The notes beneath the pieces were generated by a model. That model did no database searches, was not told the origin of the DNA, and saw only the letters and a list, made by a program, of their open reading frames with translations. DNA of 30,881 nucleotides, taken from CAZTXD01 sp964617995. Its GTDB lineage: Bacteria; Actinomycetota; Acidimicrobiia; Spongiisociales; ZC4RG35. The stretch is taken from the NCBI GenBank assembly GCA_964617995.1, contig CAZTXD010000030.1, positions 1 through 30,881 on the forward strand, in the 5' to 3' direction. The translations under genes and the position numbers were made by a program. Shown here piece after piece: positions 7,260-14,995 of this stretch (position 1 is its first letter; each line of letters starts with the position of its first letter).

Positions 7260-8582
7260 ATGACCGAATCCGAGCCGTCGATCACCGTCCTTCTCGCCGA
7301 GGACAACCTGTTGGTGAGGGAGGGAGTTCGAGCGTTGATCGACCTCGCCGAGGATCTGGAGGTCATCGGCGTGGCCTCCGACTACGACGAGCTCATCGAT
7401 GGCGCCGACCACACCACGGCCCAGGTCCTGGTCACCGACATCCGGATGCCTCCCTCGTTTCAGAAGGAGGGCATCGAGGCGGCGAAGGTGGTCAGAAAGA
7501 TGCATCCCGGAACCGGGGTGGTGATTCTCTCCCAGTACGACGACCCCGAGTACGCCGTCTCGCTCCTCTCCGAGGGGGCCGCCGGCTACGCCTACCTGCT
7601 CAAGGACCGGGTGGCGGAAGGCGATCAGCTCGTCCGGGCGATTCGTGAGGTGGCCACGGGAGGCTCCATGCTCGACCCCAAGATCGTCGAGGCCTTGACC
7701 AAACCGATCTCGGCGGACGGTGTCCTCGCACCCGAGGAGGAAATCCTTCTGGATCACATCGCCCAGGGGACGCCCATCAAGGCCATCGCCGTCGCCTTGA
7801 ACACGACCCCGGCCGATATCGACTCCAGTATCGAGAAGCTGTGGACGCGGCTGGCGGAAGGGGTCTCGGTGGGCAACACCACCGCCATCAACCGTCTCAA
7901 GACCCTGCAGCGGGCCATCACCCTCCGCGAGGAGCAGGGGGAGCAGCTCTCCCGGTTGCTGCCGGGCGGTATCGCCGAACGGCTCCGCCGTGGGGGAAGG
8001 GGGCTAGATGAGACCGAGGAGCTGGAGGTGACGGTGCTGATGTCCGACATCCGGGGCTACTCGACCATCGCCGAGCACACCGACCCCACCGCCCTGGCCG
8101 GCCAGCTCAATAGACATCGAGCCGAGATGAACACCGCCGTTCTCGACAACGATGGGACCGTCATGCAGTTTGTCGGTGACGCCGTCATGGCGGTCTTCGG
8201 GGCTCCCGATCCGGTAGCCGATCACGCCCAGCGGGCGATGACGGCCGCGGTGGCGATGCACCAGGCGCAGGAGATGGTCAACTCCGAGTGGGAGGACCAG
8301 GGTCTCGATCCGTTCCGAATAGGGATAGGTCTCTCCACGGGTCGGGTGGCGGCAGCCCTGCTCGGGTCGGAACAGCGTCTGGAGTACACCGTGGTCGGGG
8401 ACACGGTGAACCTCACCCAACGTCTGCAACAGTGGGCCGAGCCGGGGGAGACGGTGCTCAGCGCGGCGACGTGGGAGGCCCTGGTCGACAAGCCCGAAAC
8501 GGACATCCTGGAGCCTGAGATGGTCAAAGGGAGGGAAACCCCGGTGCAGGCGTATCGTTTCCCCCGGAGGGCCGCATCGTGA
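7260..8582 (+). CDS. NarL-type response regulator fused to a class III nucleotidyl cyclase
   Basis: A 440-residue protein in three parts. Residues 1-130 are a receiver domain with acceptor Asp60 (LVTDIRMPP), acidic E14-D15 and Lys116 (AYLLKDR). Residues about 155-205 align with the LuxR/NarL helix-turn-helix of the neighbouring regulator at 13244-13906 but have lost its typical residues. Residues about 255-420 are a class III cyclase with both metal aspartates (D263 in MSDIRGYS, D307 in VGDAVMAVF), Asp381 (substrate base position) and the N384/R388 pair in GDTVNLTQRL. It looks catalytically complete and probably makes cAMP on phosphorylation by the kinases encoded next. ATG 7260 was chosen because the receiver begins directly after it; an in-frame upstream extension has no domain sequence. 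The stop overlaps the next start (GTGA). Confidence 0.9.
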   Translation: MTESEPSITVLLAEDNLLVREGVRALIDLAEDLEVIGVASDYDELIDGADHTTAQVLVTDIRMPPSFQKEGIEAAKVVRKMHPGTGVVILSQYDDPEYAVSLLSEGAAGYAYLLKDRVAEGDQLVRAIREVATGGSMLDPKIVEALTKPISADGVLAPEEEILLDHIAQGTPIKAIAVALNTTPADIDSSIEKLWTRLAEGVSVGNTTAINRLKTLQRAITLREEQGEQLSRLLPGGIAERLRRGGRGLDETEELEVTVLMSDIRGYSTIAEHTDPTALAGQLNRHRAEMNTAVLDNDGTVMQFVGDAVMAVFGAPDPVADHAQRAMTAAVAMHQAQEMVNSEWEDQGLDPFRIGIGLSTGRVAAALLGSEQRLEYTVVGDTVNLTQRLQQWAEPGETVLSAATWEALVDKPETDILEPEMVKGRETPVQAYRFPRRAAS

Positions 8583-10666
8583 GAGTCAGACACCCTTCGG
8601 CCATCGCCTGGTCCATCTGGGGGGTGACCGTCGCCTTGGTGACCGCAGGTTTCGTGATGATGCTTTCCCTTTCCGACGTGGACCGCCTGGATCGAGCCAT
8701 CTTCTCTGTCATCTTCCTGACCTTCGCCACCGTGGGGACCGTGGTGGCGACACGTATTCCCGGAAACCCGGTTGGCTGGCTCTTCCTCGCGGGCGGATTC
8801 CTGGGAAGTCTCGACTTCGTCACGTCCATCTACGCCAGACTGGCCTGGGAGGCCGAATTGCCGGGTGGGGTGGTGGCTGCCTGGGTGGAACAGCTCGTCT
8901 TCTTCCCGTCGGTGATCCTGCTGGTGGCGCCGGCGCTGTTCTTCCCCGACGGACGGCTTCCCTCTCCCCGCTGGCGCTGGGTGGTGGGGGCGATGCTCGT
9001 CGCCGCCGTCGGCCTGGGGGCGGGATCCGCTCTTACCCCCGGGGAACTCAATGCCATCCCCGCTCCCAACCCCCTGGGTGTGGAGGCCCTGGATCCCGAT
9101 GAATCCTTGCTTTTCGGATTCGGCTTCCTCTTCCTGCTTAGCCTGACCTTGCTCGGAACGGCGGGCTCGATTGTGTTCCGTTTCCGACGGTCGCAGGGTG
9201 TGGAGCGTCAGCAGCTCAAATGGTTCGCCTATGCCGCCACTTGGGCGGGTACGGGTGTGGCAACGATCTTCCTCGTGGCAACTCTCACCCAGGAGTTCGG
9301 CATGACGACCCCTGGCTGGATCGGGACCCTTCTCGGGCCGCTCGTACTCCTCGGGATCTTGGCAGTGCCGGTTGCTGCGGGTATGGCGATCCTGCGTTAC
9401 CGGCTTTACGACATCGATGTCGTCATCTCTCGGACGCTGGTCTACGGGTCTTTGGCGGTGTTCATCACGGTGGTGTACGTGGGGACGGTGGTGGGTGTCG
9501 GTCAGTTCGTCGGGAGCGGCGACGAGCCGAGTCCGGTGTTGGCGGTGACGGCTACGGCGGTGGTGGCGGTTGCCTTTCAGCCGATGCGGCGGCGCTTGCA
9601 GCGGGTGTCGAATCGGATGGTTTTCGGGCGGAGGGCGACGCCGTATGAGGTCCTGTCCACGTTCTCGCAGCGGGTGGCGGCGGTGGACCCCGATGTGCTC
9701 ACGCAGATCGCCCGGTCCCTGGCGGAGGGGACGACTGCCGCCGCGGCTTCGGTGTGGATGAGTCGCGGCACCGAGATGCAGCTCATCGCCTCCTGGCCCG
9801 GGGATCCGTCGTTGCCGTCGAGGGTGCCAGCCGATCATGTCCAGGCGGAACATGGCGAGCCGGTGATCCACGATGGGGAGCAGCTCGGTCTGGTGACGTT
9901 GCGTCTTCCCCCGGGCCAGCCCTTCTCTCCGGTGGACGCCCGTCTCCTGGAACAGGTTGCCGCCGGGCTGGGGTTGGCGTTGCGCAATTTGCGTCTCACC
10001 GAGGACCTGAGGGAGCGCGTCGTCGAGTTGAGGGAGTCGAGACGGCGGATCGTCGCTGTTCAGGACAGAACCCGCCGCAAGCTGGAGCGTAACCTGCACG
10101 ACGGAGCCCAGCAGCGGCTGGTGGCGTTGAAGATCAAGCTGGGGATTGCGGTGACCATGGCGGCCAAGGCGGGGCTCGCCGAGGTGGAGAAGGCGCTGGC
10201 TGAGATTCGAGTCGGGGCCGACGATGCGATCGACTCGGTGCGGGACTTCGCCCGAGGCATCTACCCACCGTTGTTGGAGGCCGAGGGTCTCGGCGTGGCG
10301 GTGAAGGCCCGAACCCGCAAGATGCCGCTGCCGGTGACAGTCCAGGCGGCCGGTGTCGGCCGCCATCCCAGGGGGTTGGAGGCCACCGTCTACTTCTGTG
10401 TCCTGGAAGCACTCGACAATGCGGTCAGACACTCCGGGGGGTCTTCGGTCCTGGTCGTATTGGATGAAGCCCATGGTCATCTCCGCTTCCAGGTCCGTGA
10501 CGATGGTGACGGATTCGACCTGTCATCCACCGACCGGGGCACCGGGATCTCCAACATGGCCGATCGCCTGGACGCCGTCGAAGGGGTCCTCGATGTCTCC
10601 TCGGAGCCGGGTCGGGGAACCGTGGTGTCGGGACGGATCCCCCTAGCAGTGATGGTGACGACATGA
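8579..10666 (+). CDS. Multi-TM sensor histidine kinase (HisKA_3 type), first paralogue
   Basis: A 695-residue membrane kinase. About ten hydrophobic helices fill residues 5-340, and a GAF-like segment follows at about 360-470. The HisKA_3 dimerisation helix carries the phospho-acceptor His507 (NLHDGAQQRL), and the HATPase_c domain has the N box at Asn614 (ALDNAVRHSGG) and G boxes DDGDGFDL and GTGISNM. All catalytic motifs are intact. HisKA_3 kinases normally pair with NarL/LuxR-type regulators, which fits both the upstream receiver-cyclase and the regulator at 13244-13906. The GTG at 8579 overlaps the previous stop and has GGAGG 8 bases upstream, so translation is coupled. A closely similar kinase follows with a 4-base overlap. 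Ligand unknown. Confidence 0.92.
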   Translation: MRVRHPSAIAWSIWGVTVALVTAGFVMMLSLSDVDRLDRAIFSVIFLTFATVGTVVATRIPGNPVGWLFLAGGFLGSLDFVTSIYARLAWEAELPGGVVAAWVEQLVFFPSVILLVAPALFFPDGRLPSPRWRWVVGAMLVAAVGLGAGSALTPGELNAIPAPNPLGVEALDPDESLLFGFGFLFLLSLTLLGTAGSIVFRFRRSQGVERQQLKWFAYAATWAGTGVATIFLVATLTQEFGMTTPGWIGTLLGPLVLLGILAVPVAAGMAILRYRLYDIDVVISRTLVYGSLAVFITVVYVGTVVGVGQFVGSGDEPSPVLAVTATAVVAVAFQPMRRRLQRVSNRMVFGRRATPYEVLSTFSQRVAAVDPDVLTQIARSLAEGTTAAAASVWMSRGTEMQLIASWPGDPSLPSRVPADHVQAEHGEPVIHDGEQLGLVTLRLPPGQPFSPVDARLLEQVAAGLGLALRNLRLTEDLRERVVELRESRRRIVAVQDRTRRKLERNLHDGAQQRLVALKIKLGIAVTMAAKAGLAEVEKALAEIRVGADDAIDSVRDFARGIYPPLLEAEGLGVAVKARTRKMPLPVTVQAAGVGRHPRGLEATVYFCVLEALDNAVRHSGGSSVLVVLDEAHGHLRFQVRDDGDGFDLSSTDRGTGISNMADRLDAVEGVLDVSSEPGRGTVVSGRIPLAVMVTT

Positions 10667-12747
10667 GACGGACTGCGCTGATCGCCTGGGGGTCGTGGGG
10701 CGTTGACCTCCTTGTTGTGGGAGCTGCCCTGGTGTTGATCCTCTTGGGATACGGCGACCCCGGGGATCGACTGGATGACTTGGCCTGGGTCGTCGTCCTC
10801 CTGGCGTTCGTCACGGTGGGGGCTGTGGTGGCCTCCCGGATTCCCCAAAACCCGGTGGGTTGGATCTTCCTCTCGGCCGCTCTGGTTGGAGGCATCGGCA
10901 TCTTCACGGATCTGTATTTCCGGCTCGCGTTGGTGGCCGGCTTGCCTGGTGTTGTGTTGGCGGCATGGGTCGGTCAGGTCGTCTGGCTTCCCCTTTTCGT
11001 CCTGTTGGTCGCGCTTCCGGTATTGCTCTTCCCCGATGGACGGCCGCCCTCTCCCCGCTGGCGTTGGGTGGTCTGGGTGAGCCTGGCCGCCGGCACCATC
11101 GTGGGGCTGTTCGGCGCGGTGGTTCCCGGAGGACTCGTTGCCCTTCCCGAAGTCCCCAACCCACTCGGCGTGGAGGCATTGGACCCAGAAGAGACCCTGC
11201 TCGGGAGCGTGATCCTAGGAGTGGGGCTCGGCCTGGCCCTGTTGAGCTTTCTCGGCGCGGCGGCCTCGATGGTGATCCGTTTCCGGCGGTCACAGGGTGT
11301 GGAGCGTCAGCAGCTCAAATGGTTCGTCTACGCCGCCGCCTGGGCCGGCCTGGCCATGGCATCCCTCATCGTGATGATGGTTCTGTCGAATACCGGCGAC
11401 CCTCCGATGGGCGGCTGGGTGGAGGCGGCAGGCACGGTCATCACCTTCCTGGGAGTTCTGGCGCTGCCGGTCGCCGCCACTCTGGCCATTCTCCGTTACC
11501 GCCTCTATGACATCGATCTGGTCATCAACAAGACCGTCGTCTTCGCCCTCCTCGCCGGGTTCATTGGCGTCACCTACTCCCTCATCGTGGTCGGTCTGGG
11601 ACGGCTCATCGGTGGAGCCGAGGGATTGGCGCTGCCGATAGCCGCCACCGCGGTCGTGGCGGTGGCGTTCGAGCCGGTGCGGCATCGGGCGCAACGGTGG
11701 GCCAACCGGGTGGTTTATGGGAACAGGTCCACTCCCTATGAGGTGCTGTCCGAGCTCACCGACCGGCTTGCGCGGGCCGAGGCAGGGGAGGGGCTTCTGG
11801 CCCGGATGGCGGCTCTGCTCCGCGACGGGACCGGTGCCGATCGAGTCACGGTCTGGGTCGGTCCCCCTGGGGAGATGTCACCCGGTGTCAGCTCACCGCG
11901 CGATGCACCATCAACCGACGACGTCGATCTGCAAACCGACCATGTCTTCCCCGTTGTGCACAACGATGACCTGGTGGGCGCTCTCGAGGTGGTAAAGCCT
12001 CGGGGGAGCATCCTCTCCACGAACGAGCGATCACTGGTCTCGGACCTGGCCGGTTCGGCCGGGTTGGTCATCGGATACCAGCGGCTCAACGACACCCTGG
12101 CACACAGAGCCCGTGAGCTGGAGGAGTCGAGGCTGCGTCTGGTGGAAGCCCAGGACCGGGAGCGGAGACGCCTGGAGCGGGATCTCCATGACGGCGCCCA
12201 GCAGCTCATCGTGGCTCTCAGGGTGAAGCTCGGTCTTGTCTCCAGGATGGCGGCCAGCCACGGCGGCGAGCTGGAGAGCTTGCTGACCAAATTGGGGGAG
12301 GAGACCGAACTGGCCCTGGCCGAGATCCGCTCGCTGGCCAAGGGGATATATCCCCCGGTGCTGGCCAGCGACGGTCTCGTTGCGGCGGTTGCCGGTCTCG
12401 CTGCCGGCGCTCCCATCGAGGTGATAGTCAGCGAGGACGGAATCGGCCGTTATCCGGCCGACATCGAGGCGGCGATCTACTTCAACATCTCCGAGGCGGT
12501 CACCAATGCCGTGAAGCATGGCCACCCCCCCATCCGTGTCGACCTGAGCGAACCAGACGATGTTCTTCGATTCACAGTGACCGACTCGGGTCCGGGGTTC
12601 GATGCGGCCGTTGCCGACGGCGGATCCGGACTAGAGAACATGGAGGACCGTCTCGACGCTGTTGGTGGTCGTTTGGTGATCACGTCGGCCATGGGTGTGG
12701 GGACAACGGTCAGTGGTGAGATTCCCCTGTCTCCAGTCCCGGCTTGA
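10663..12747 (+). CDS. Multi-TM sensor histidine kinase (HisKA_3 type), second paralogue
   Basis: A 694-residue kinase with the same architecture as its upstream neighbour: about ten helices, a linker with a degenerate GAF-like region, HisKA_3 with His509 (DLHDGAQQLI), and HATPase_c with Asn615 (EAVTNAVKHG) and DSGPGFDA. It starts at ATG 10663, overlapping the previous stop by ATGA. The two kinases are a tandem duplication: they share PSPRWRWVV, FRRSQGVERQQLKWF and ILRYRLYDID, and a 34-base DNA segment (9194-9227 and 11294-11327) is identical, which hints at recent gene conversion. The linker between GAF and catalytic core differs most. They could form a heterodimer or split signals between the regulators (inference). 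Confidence 0.92.
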   Translation: MRRTALIAWGSWGVDLLVVGAALVLILLGYGDPGDRLDDLAWVVVLLAFVTVGAVVASRIPQNPVGWIFLSAALVGGIGIFTDLYFRLALVAGLPGVVLAAWVGQVVWLPLFVLLVALPVLLFPDGRPPSPRWRWVVWVSLAAGTIVGLFGAVVPGGLVALPEVPNPLGVEALDPEETLLGSVILGVGLGLALLSFLGAAASMVIRFRRSQGVERQQLKWFVYAAAWAGLAMASLIVMMVLSNTGDPPMGGWVEAAGTVITFLGVLALPVAATLAILRYRLYDIDLVINKTVVFALLAGFIGVTYSLIVVGLGRLIGGAEGLALPIAATAVVAVAFEPVRHRAQRWANRVVYGNRSTPYEVLSELTDRLARAEAGEGLLARMAALLRDGTGADRVTVWVGPPGEMSPGVSSPRDAPSTDDVDLQTDHVFPVVHNDDLVGALEVVKPRGSILSTNERSLVSDLAGSAGLVIGYQRLNDTLAHRARELEESRLRLVEAQDRERRRLERDLHDGAQQLIVALRVKLGLVSRMAASHGGELESLLTKLGEETELALAEIRSLAKGIYPPVLASDGLVAAVAGLAAGAPIEVIVSEDGIGRYPADIEAAIYFNISEAVTNAVKHGHPPIRVDLSEPDDVLRFTVTDSGPGFDAAVADGGSGLENMEDRLDAVGGRLVITSAMGVGTTVSGEIPLSPVPA

Positions 12748-12793
12748 GCTGACCCGCCAGCTTATCCCCGCATACCTCCGCGTCCGCTCCCGG

Positions 12794-13168
12794 TCAGCCG
12801 GATCTCGCCCAGACGTCCGCCAGATGTCCTGGCTCGAAGTCCGACTTGGAGAGGAAGGCAGCGGCGCCCGCCTTCAGGGCACGGGACTCGTATTCCTCGT
12901 ATGTGGAGAGACCGATTACCACCACCTCCGGGTGAGCGGTCCGGATCTGTCGGGTCGCCTCGGTGCCGTCTATGCCTGGGAGGCTCATGTCCATCAGCAC
13001 AAGGTCGGGGTGGAGATCCCCGATCATGGCCACACCCTCCTCACCGCTTCCGGCCTCCCCGACAATCTCGAAGCCGTCTGTCAGCTCGACGACGAGACGG
13101 GCCGCCGACCGGAACGACTCCTGGTCGTCGACGATGAGGACCTTGACGCTTCTAGTGATCACGTTCAT
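12794..13168 (-). CDS. Stand-alone receiver-domain response regulator
   Basis: A 124-residue CheY-like protein: acidic pair D14-D15, phospho-acceptor Asp60 (LVLMDMSLP), conserved Thr/Ser region (GLSTYEEYESRALKAGA) and Lys108 (FLSKSD). The receiver resembles the NarL family but there is no output domain: the protein stops right after the last helix. ATG 13168 is preferred because it is followed at once by the receiver; an in-frame GTG at 13204 would add 12 residues. It lies downstream of the LuxR-type regulator gene on the same strand, probably in one transcript, and converges with the kinase operon. It could be a phosphate sink or competitor for the two kinases, or act by protein contact (inference). 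Confidence 0.85.
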   Translation of the reverse strand: MNVITRSVKVLIVDDQESFRSAARLVVELTDGFEIVGEAGSGEEGVAMIGDLHPDLVLMDMSLPGIDGTEATRQIRTAHPEVVVIGLSTYEEYESRALKAGAAAFLSKSDFEPGHLADVWARSG

Positions 13169-13243
13169 TCTCTGATGGTCGCGTCCGGCGGCCCCTGGGT
13201 CCACATGGGAAACACCTGCCGAGGGGTGGGGAAAACCACACTC

Positions 13244-13906
13244 TCAGCTCTCCTCATCGGCGAGGAAGAGGAGGACCGCCCGTACCCGCCGGTTCGTCTC
13301 CTTTTCGGGGCGGAGGTCGAGCTTGGTGAAGATCGAGTTGATGTGTTTTTCCACGGCCCTTTCGGAGAGAAACAGAGCCTCGGCGATAGCGGCGTTGCTT
13401 CGACCTTGGGCGATCTCGGTCATCACCTCCCGCTCCCGATCGGTGAGCCGGTGCACCGGAGATTTTGGCTTGGAGCGACCCTCGATGAGGGCGTCGACAA
13501 CCCGGGGGTCGATCACCGAGCCCCCTGATCGCACTTCGTTGATTGCGTGCTCGAGCTGCTGGAGGTCGCCCAGACGCTCCTTGAGCAGGTAGGCGAGACC
13601 GTCGGCGCCCGCACCGAACAGCTTCAGGGCATATTCGGGCTCAACGTATTGGGAGAGGACGACCACCCCGATCTCAGGATGGGCCTCACGGATCTCTCGG
13701 GCGGCCCGTACACCCTCGTCGGTTTTGGTGGGGGGCATTTGGATATCGGTGATGACCACGTCGGGAGTGTGCTCTGCGACGGCGGCGATCAGCTCGTCGT
13801 AGCTTTCCACGGCGGCCCGGAGGTCGTACCCGGCGCCTTCGAGGACCGTGCGCACTCCCTCGCGCACGATGAAGGCATCCTCGGCGAGAACGACGGAAGC
13901 GCGCAT
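13244..13906 (-). CDS. NarL/LuxR-family response regulator
   Basis: A 220-residue two-domain regulator. The receiver (1-125) has D10, phospho-acceptor Asp54 (VVITDIQMPP) and Lys109 (AYLLKERL). A LuxR-type helix-turn-helix fills about 148-210 (LTDREREVMTEIAQG, then AIAEALFLSERAVEKHI). It is the best candidate cognate regulator for the two HisKA_3 kinases encoded convergently at 8579-12747. Its receiver is visibly related to that of the receiver-cyclase at 7260-8582 (MPP, EG, GVV-LSQY, PEYA, AYLLK), so the two probably descend from one regulator. The ATG at 13906 stands 6 bases after a TAACGT box, so a leaderless mRNA is likely. Confidence 0.93.
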   Translation of the reverse strand: MRASVVLAEDAFIVREGVRTVLEGAGYDLRAAVESYDELIAAVAEHTPDVVITDIQMPPTKTDEGVRAAREIREAHPEIGVVVLSQYVEPEYALKLFGAGADGLAYLLKERLGDLQQLEHAINEVRSGGSVIDPRVVDALIEGRSKPKSPVHRLTDREREVMTEIAQGRSNAAIAEALFLSERAVEKHINSIFTKLDLRPEKETNRRVRAVLLFLADEES

Positions 13907-13912
13907 GCGACG

Positions 13913-13918
13913 ACGTTA
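13913..13918 (-). promoter_or_regulatory. -10 box of the LuxR-type regulator gene (leaderless)
   Basis: TAACGT on the minus strand, 6 bases before ATG 13906, with no ribosome binding site between. The -35 was not identified. Confidence 0.4.
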
Positions 13919-14220
13919 CCCCGGCTGCTCGGCCCAAAGGCGAGGCGTGGGCTCCCCCTAGGCGAGGAGTCATCGCACTTGGTGGTGGGGGAGAACACCT
14001 AGTCATCTCCGGGTCCCTTGAACCAGGAGAGAAATGACTCCGGCAAGGGTTTAGCCTGATCGTGGACAGGCGGTCCCTCCCGCACTCTGTAACCGAGTGG
14101 CGGAGGGCCCTGGGCGTCCGCCTTCGTGGCGTGAGCCTTCATGTCGATGATCGGGGCCGGAACTTTCACGATTCGGGAGGCTACTGCTACTGATGGGAAC
14201 CGGGACACAGCTTGCGGTCA
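13919..14220. other. Intergenic stretch without a supported gene
   Basis: A 69-codon GTG frame on the minus strand (14208-13999) crosses this stretch, but it has no visible ribosome binding site, no -10 box at leaderless distance and no recognisable motif. I do not call it a gene. It lies immediately downstream, in minus orientation, of the tRNA-Ile-derived repeat at 14221-14338, so any transcript from the repeat's promoter would run through it. Confidence 0.4.
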
Positions 14221-14338
14221 CACAGCGCATCCCCAGGCGATTCATGGTGAGCCACGACCACGGGTTGCGGGGTTAGCACAACACTCGGTCTCGAATGGTT
14301 ATCAGGGATGCGCTCTAACCGGACTGAGCTATGGCCCC
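14221..14338 (-). repeat. tRNA-Ile-derived repeat, copy D (promoter-bearing)
   Basis: On the minus strand, 14338-14299 matches the first 40 nt of tRNA-Ile at 39 of 40 positions (acceptor GGGGCCA instead of GGGCCCA), through the GAT anticodon and the base after it. It then diverges exactly at the 3' side of the anticodon loop. The 3' part (CCATTCGAGACC, GTGCTAACC, GATGCGCTGTG) follows copies B and C, not tRNA. GCGCATCCC near the start and GGGGATGCGC near the end are inverted repeats, and GGTTAG pairs with CTAACC, so the RNA could fold. Similarity to the tRNA locus continues upstream into the promoter, to about 14387. Confidence 0.82.
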
Positions 14339-14823
14339 TCGGAACCGCCAATCCTACAAGGGCTTCTACACCTCGGGAAGTCGAGATCCACCGGCACCGG
14401 CGATGGCCAGCAGATCCCGAACACGGATGCGCTGAGCAGGGCCAGAAGGGTGGCCCCTATGTGAGCACACTCGATCTGTTGGGATGCTTTGAGAATCCCG
14501 GAGTGGGTGGGATGGGTCTCCACTACTTGAAGCCAGCCTTGCTGGACGGATCTGCGGTCGATGCCCTGCATCTCTTGGAGGATGTCGTTCTGAAGGGCGA
14601 GGAGCTGTCGCGCTCGAGGGAGGAGTCGCTCCCCCTCGGGAGTGAGAGCGACCCGCCGGGTCGACCGGTCGAAGAGGCGCACGCCGAGGTCGCGCTCCAG
14701 CCGGACTATCGAGCGGCTCAGGGCCTGCTGGGCGACGAACAGGCGAGCCGCTGCCCGGCCGAAGTGGAGCTCTTCGGCCACGGCCACGAAGTCGCGTAGG
14801 AGCCGGAGCTCGAGGTCGCCCAT
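14329..14823 (-). pseudogene. LysR-type regulator, truncated after the DNA-binding domain
   Basis: Residues 1-85 from ATG 14823 are a good LysR winged helix-turn-helix (LRDFVAVAEELHFGRAAARL, then ALSRSIVRLE and LTPEGERLLPRAR). LysR proteins normally run to about 300 residues with an effector-binding domain. Here recognisable sequence ends near 14570 and the frame goes on for about 80 unrelated residues to a TAG that lies inside the tRNA-Ile-derived copy D at 14329. The 3' two thirds of the gene have been lost, probably in the rearrangement that brought the repeat here. A TAATGT box 8 bases before the ATG suggests it may still be transcribed. A short DNA-binding protein could be made, but I call it a remnant. 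Confidence 0.7.
14351..14379 (-). promoter_or_regulatory. Duplicated tRNA-Ile promoter in front of copy D
   Basis: Minus-strand -10 box TAGGAT (14351-14356) lies 12 bases before the tRNA-half start, with TTCCCG (14374-14379) 17 bases further up. Both match the arrangement at the intact tRNA (TACAAT, TTCCCG, 18 bases). The 15 bases at 14373-14387 are identical to 363-377. Copy D may therefore be transcribed. Confidence 0.5.
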
Positions 14824-14995
14824 GGGCGCTGACATTAGGCATGCCCGGTGATTCACAACCCACCTGCGTCAATCGGCGACGAACAGGTGTTGGACATGGA
14901 GGGGGGTCAGGGGCGACAGTGGCTACGGAAGCCAACCGGGATCTCCAATCGCCACGACAGGTGAGTGAGACCCGACACGAGATAGGAGTCACATC

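Noticed and set aside
8222..10480. Very long minus-strand open frame opposite the receiver-cyclase and first kinase
   Set aside because: It is a shadow of GC-rich coding sequence: His/Arg/Gln/Gly-rich with no domain, while the plus strand carries intact cyclase and kinase motifs over the same bases.
13999..14208. 69-codon GTG frame downstream of copy D
   Set aside because: No ribosome binding site, no leaderless -10 box and no recognisable motif.
14221..14338. Group I intron in the anticodon loop of a tRNA
   Set aside because: The break is at the right place, but no tRNA 3' half is found downstream on the minus strand within several hundred bases.
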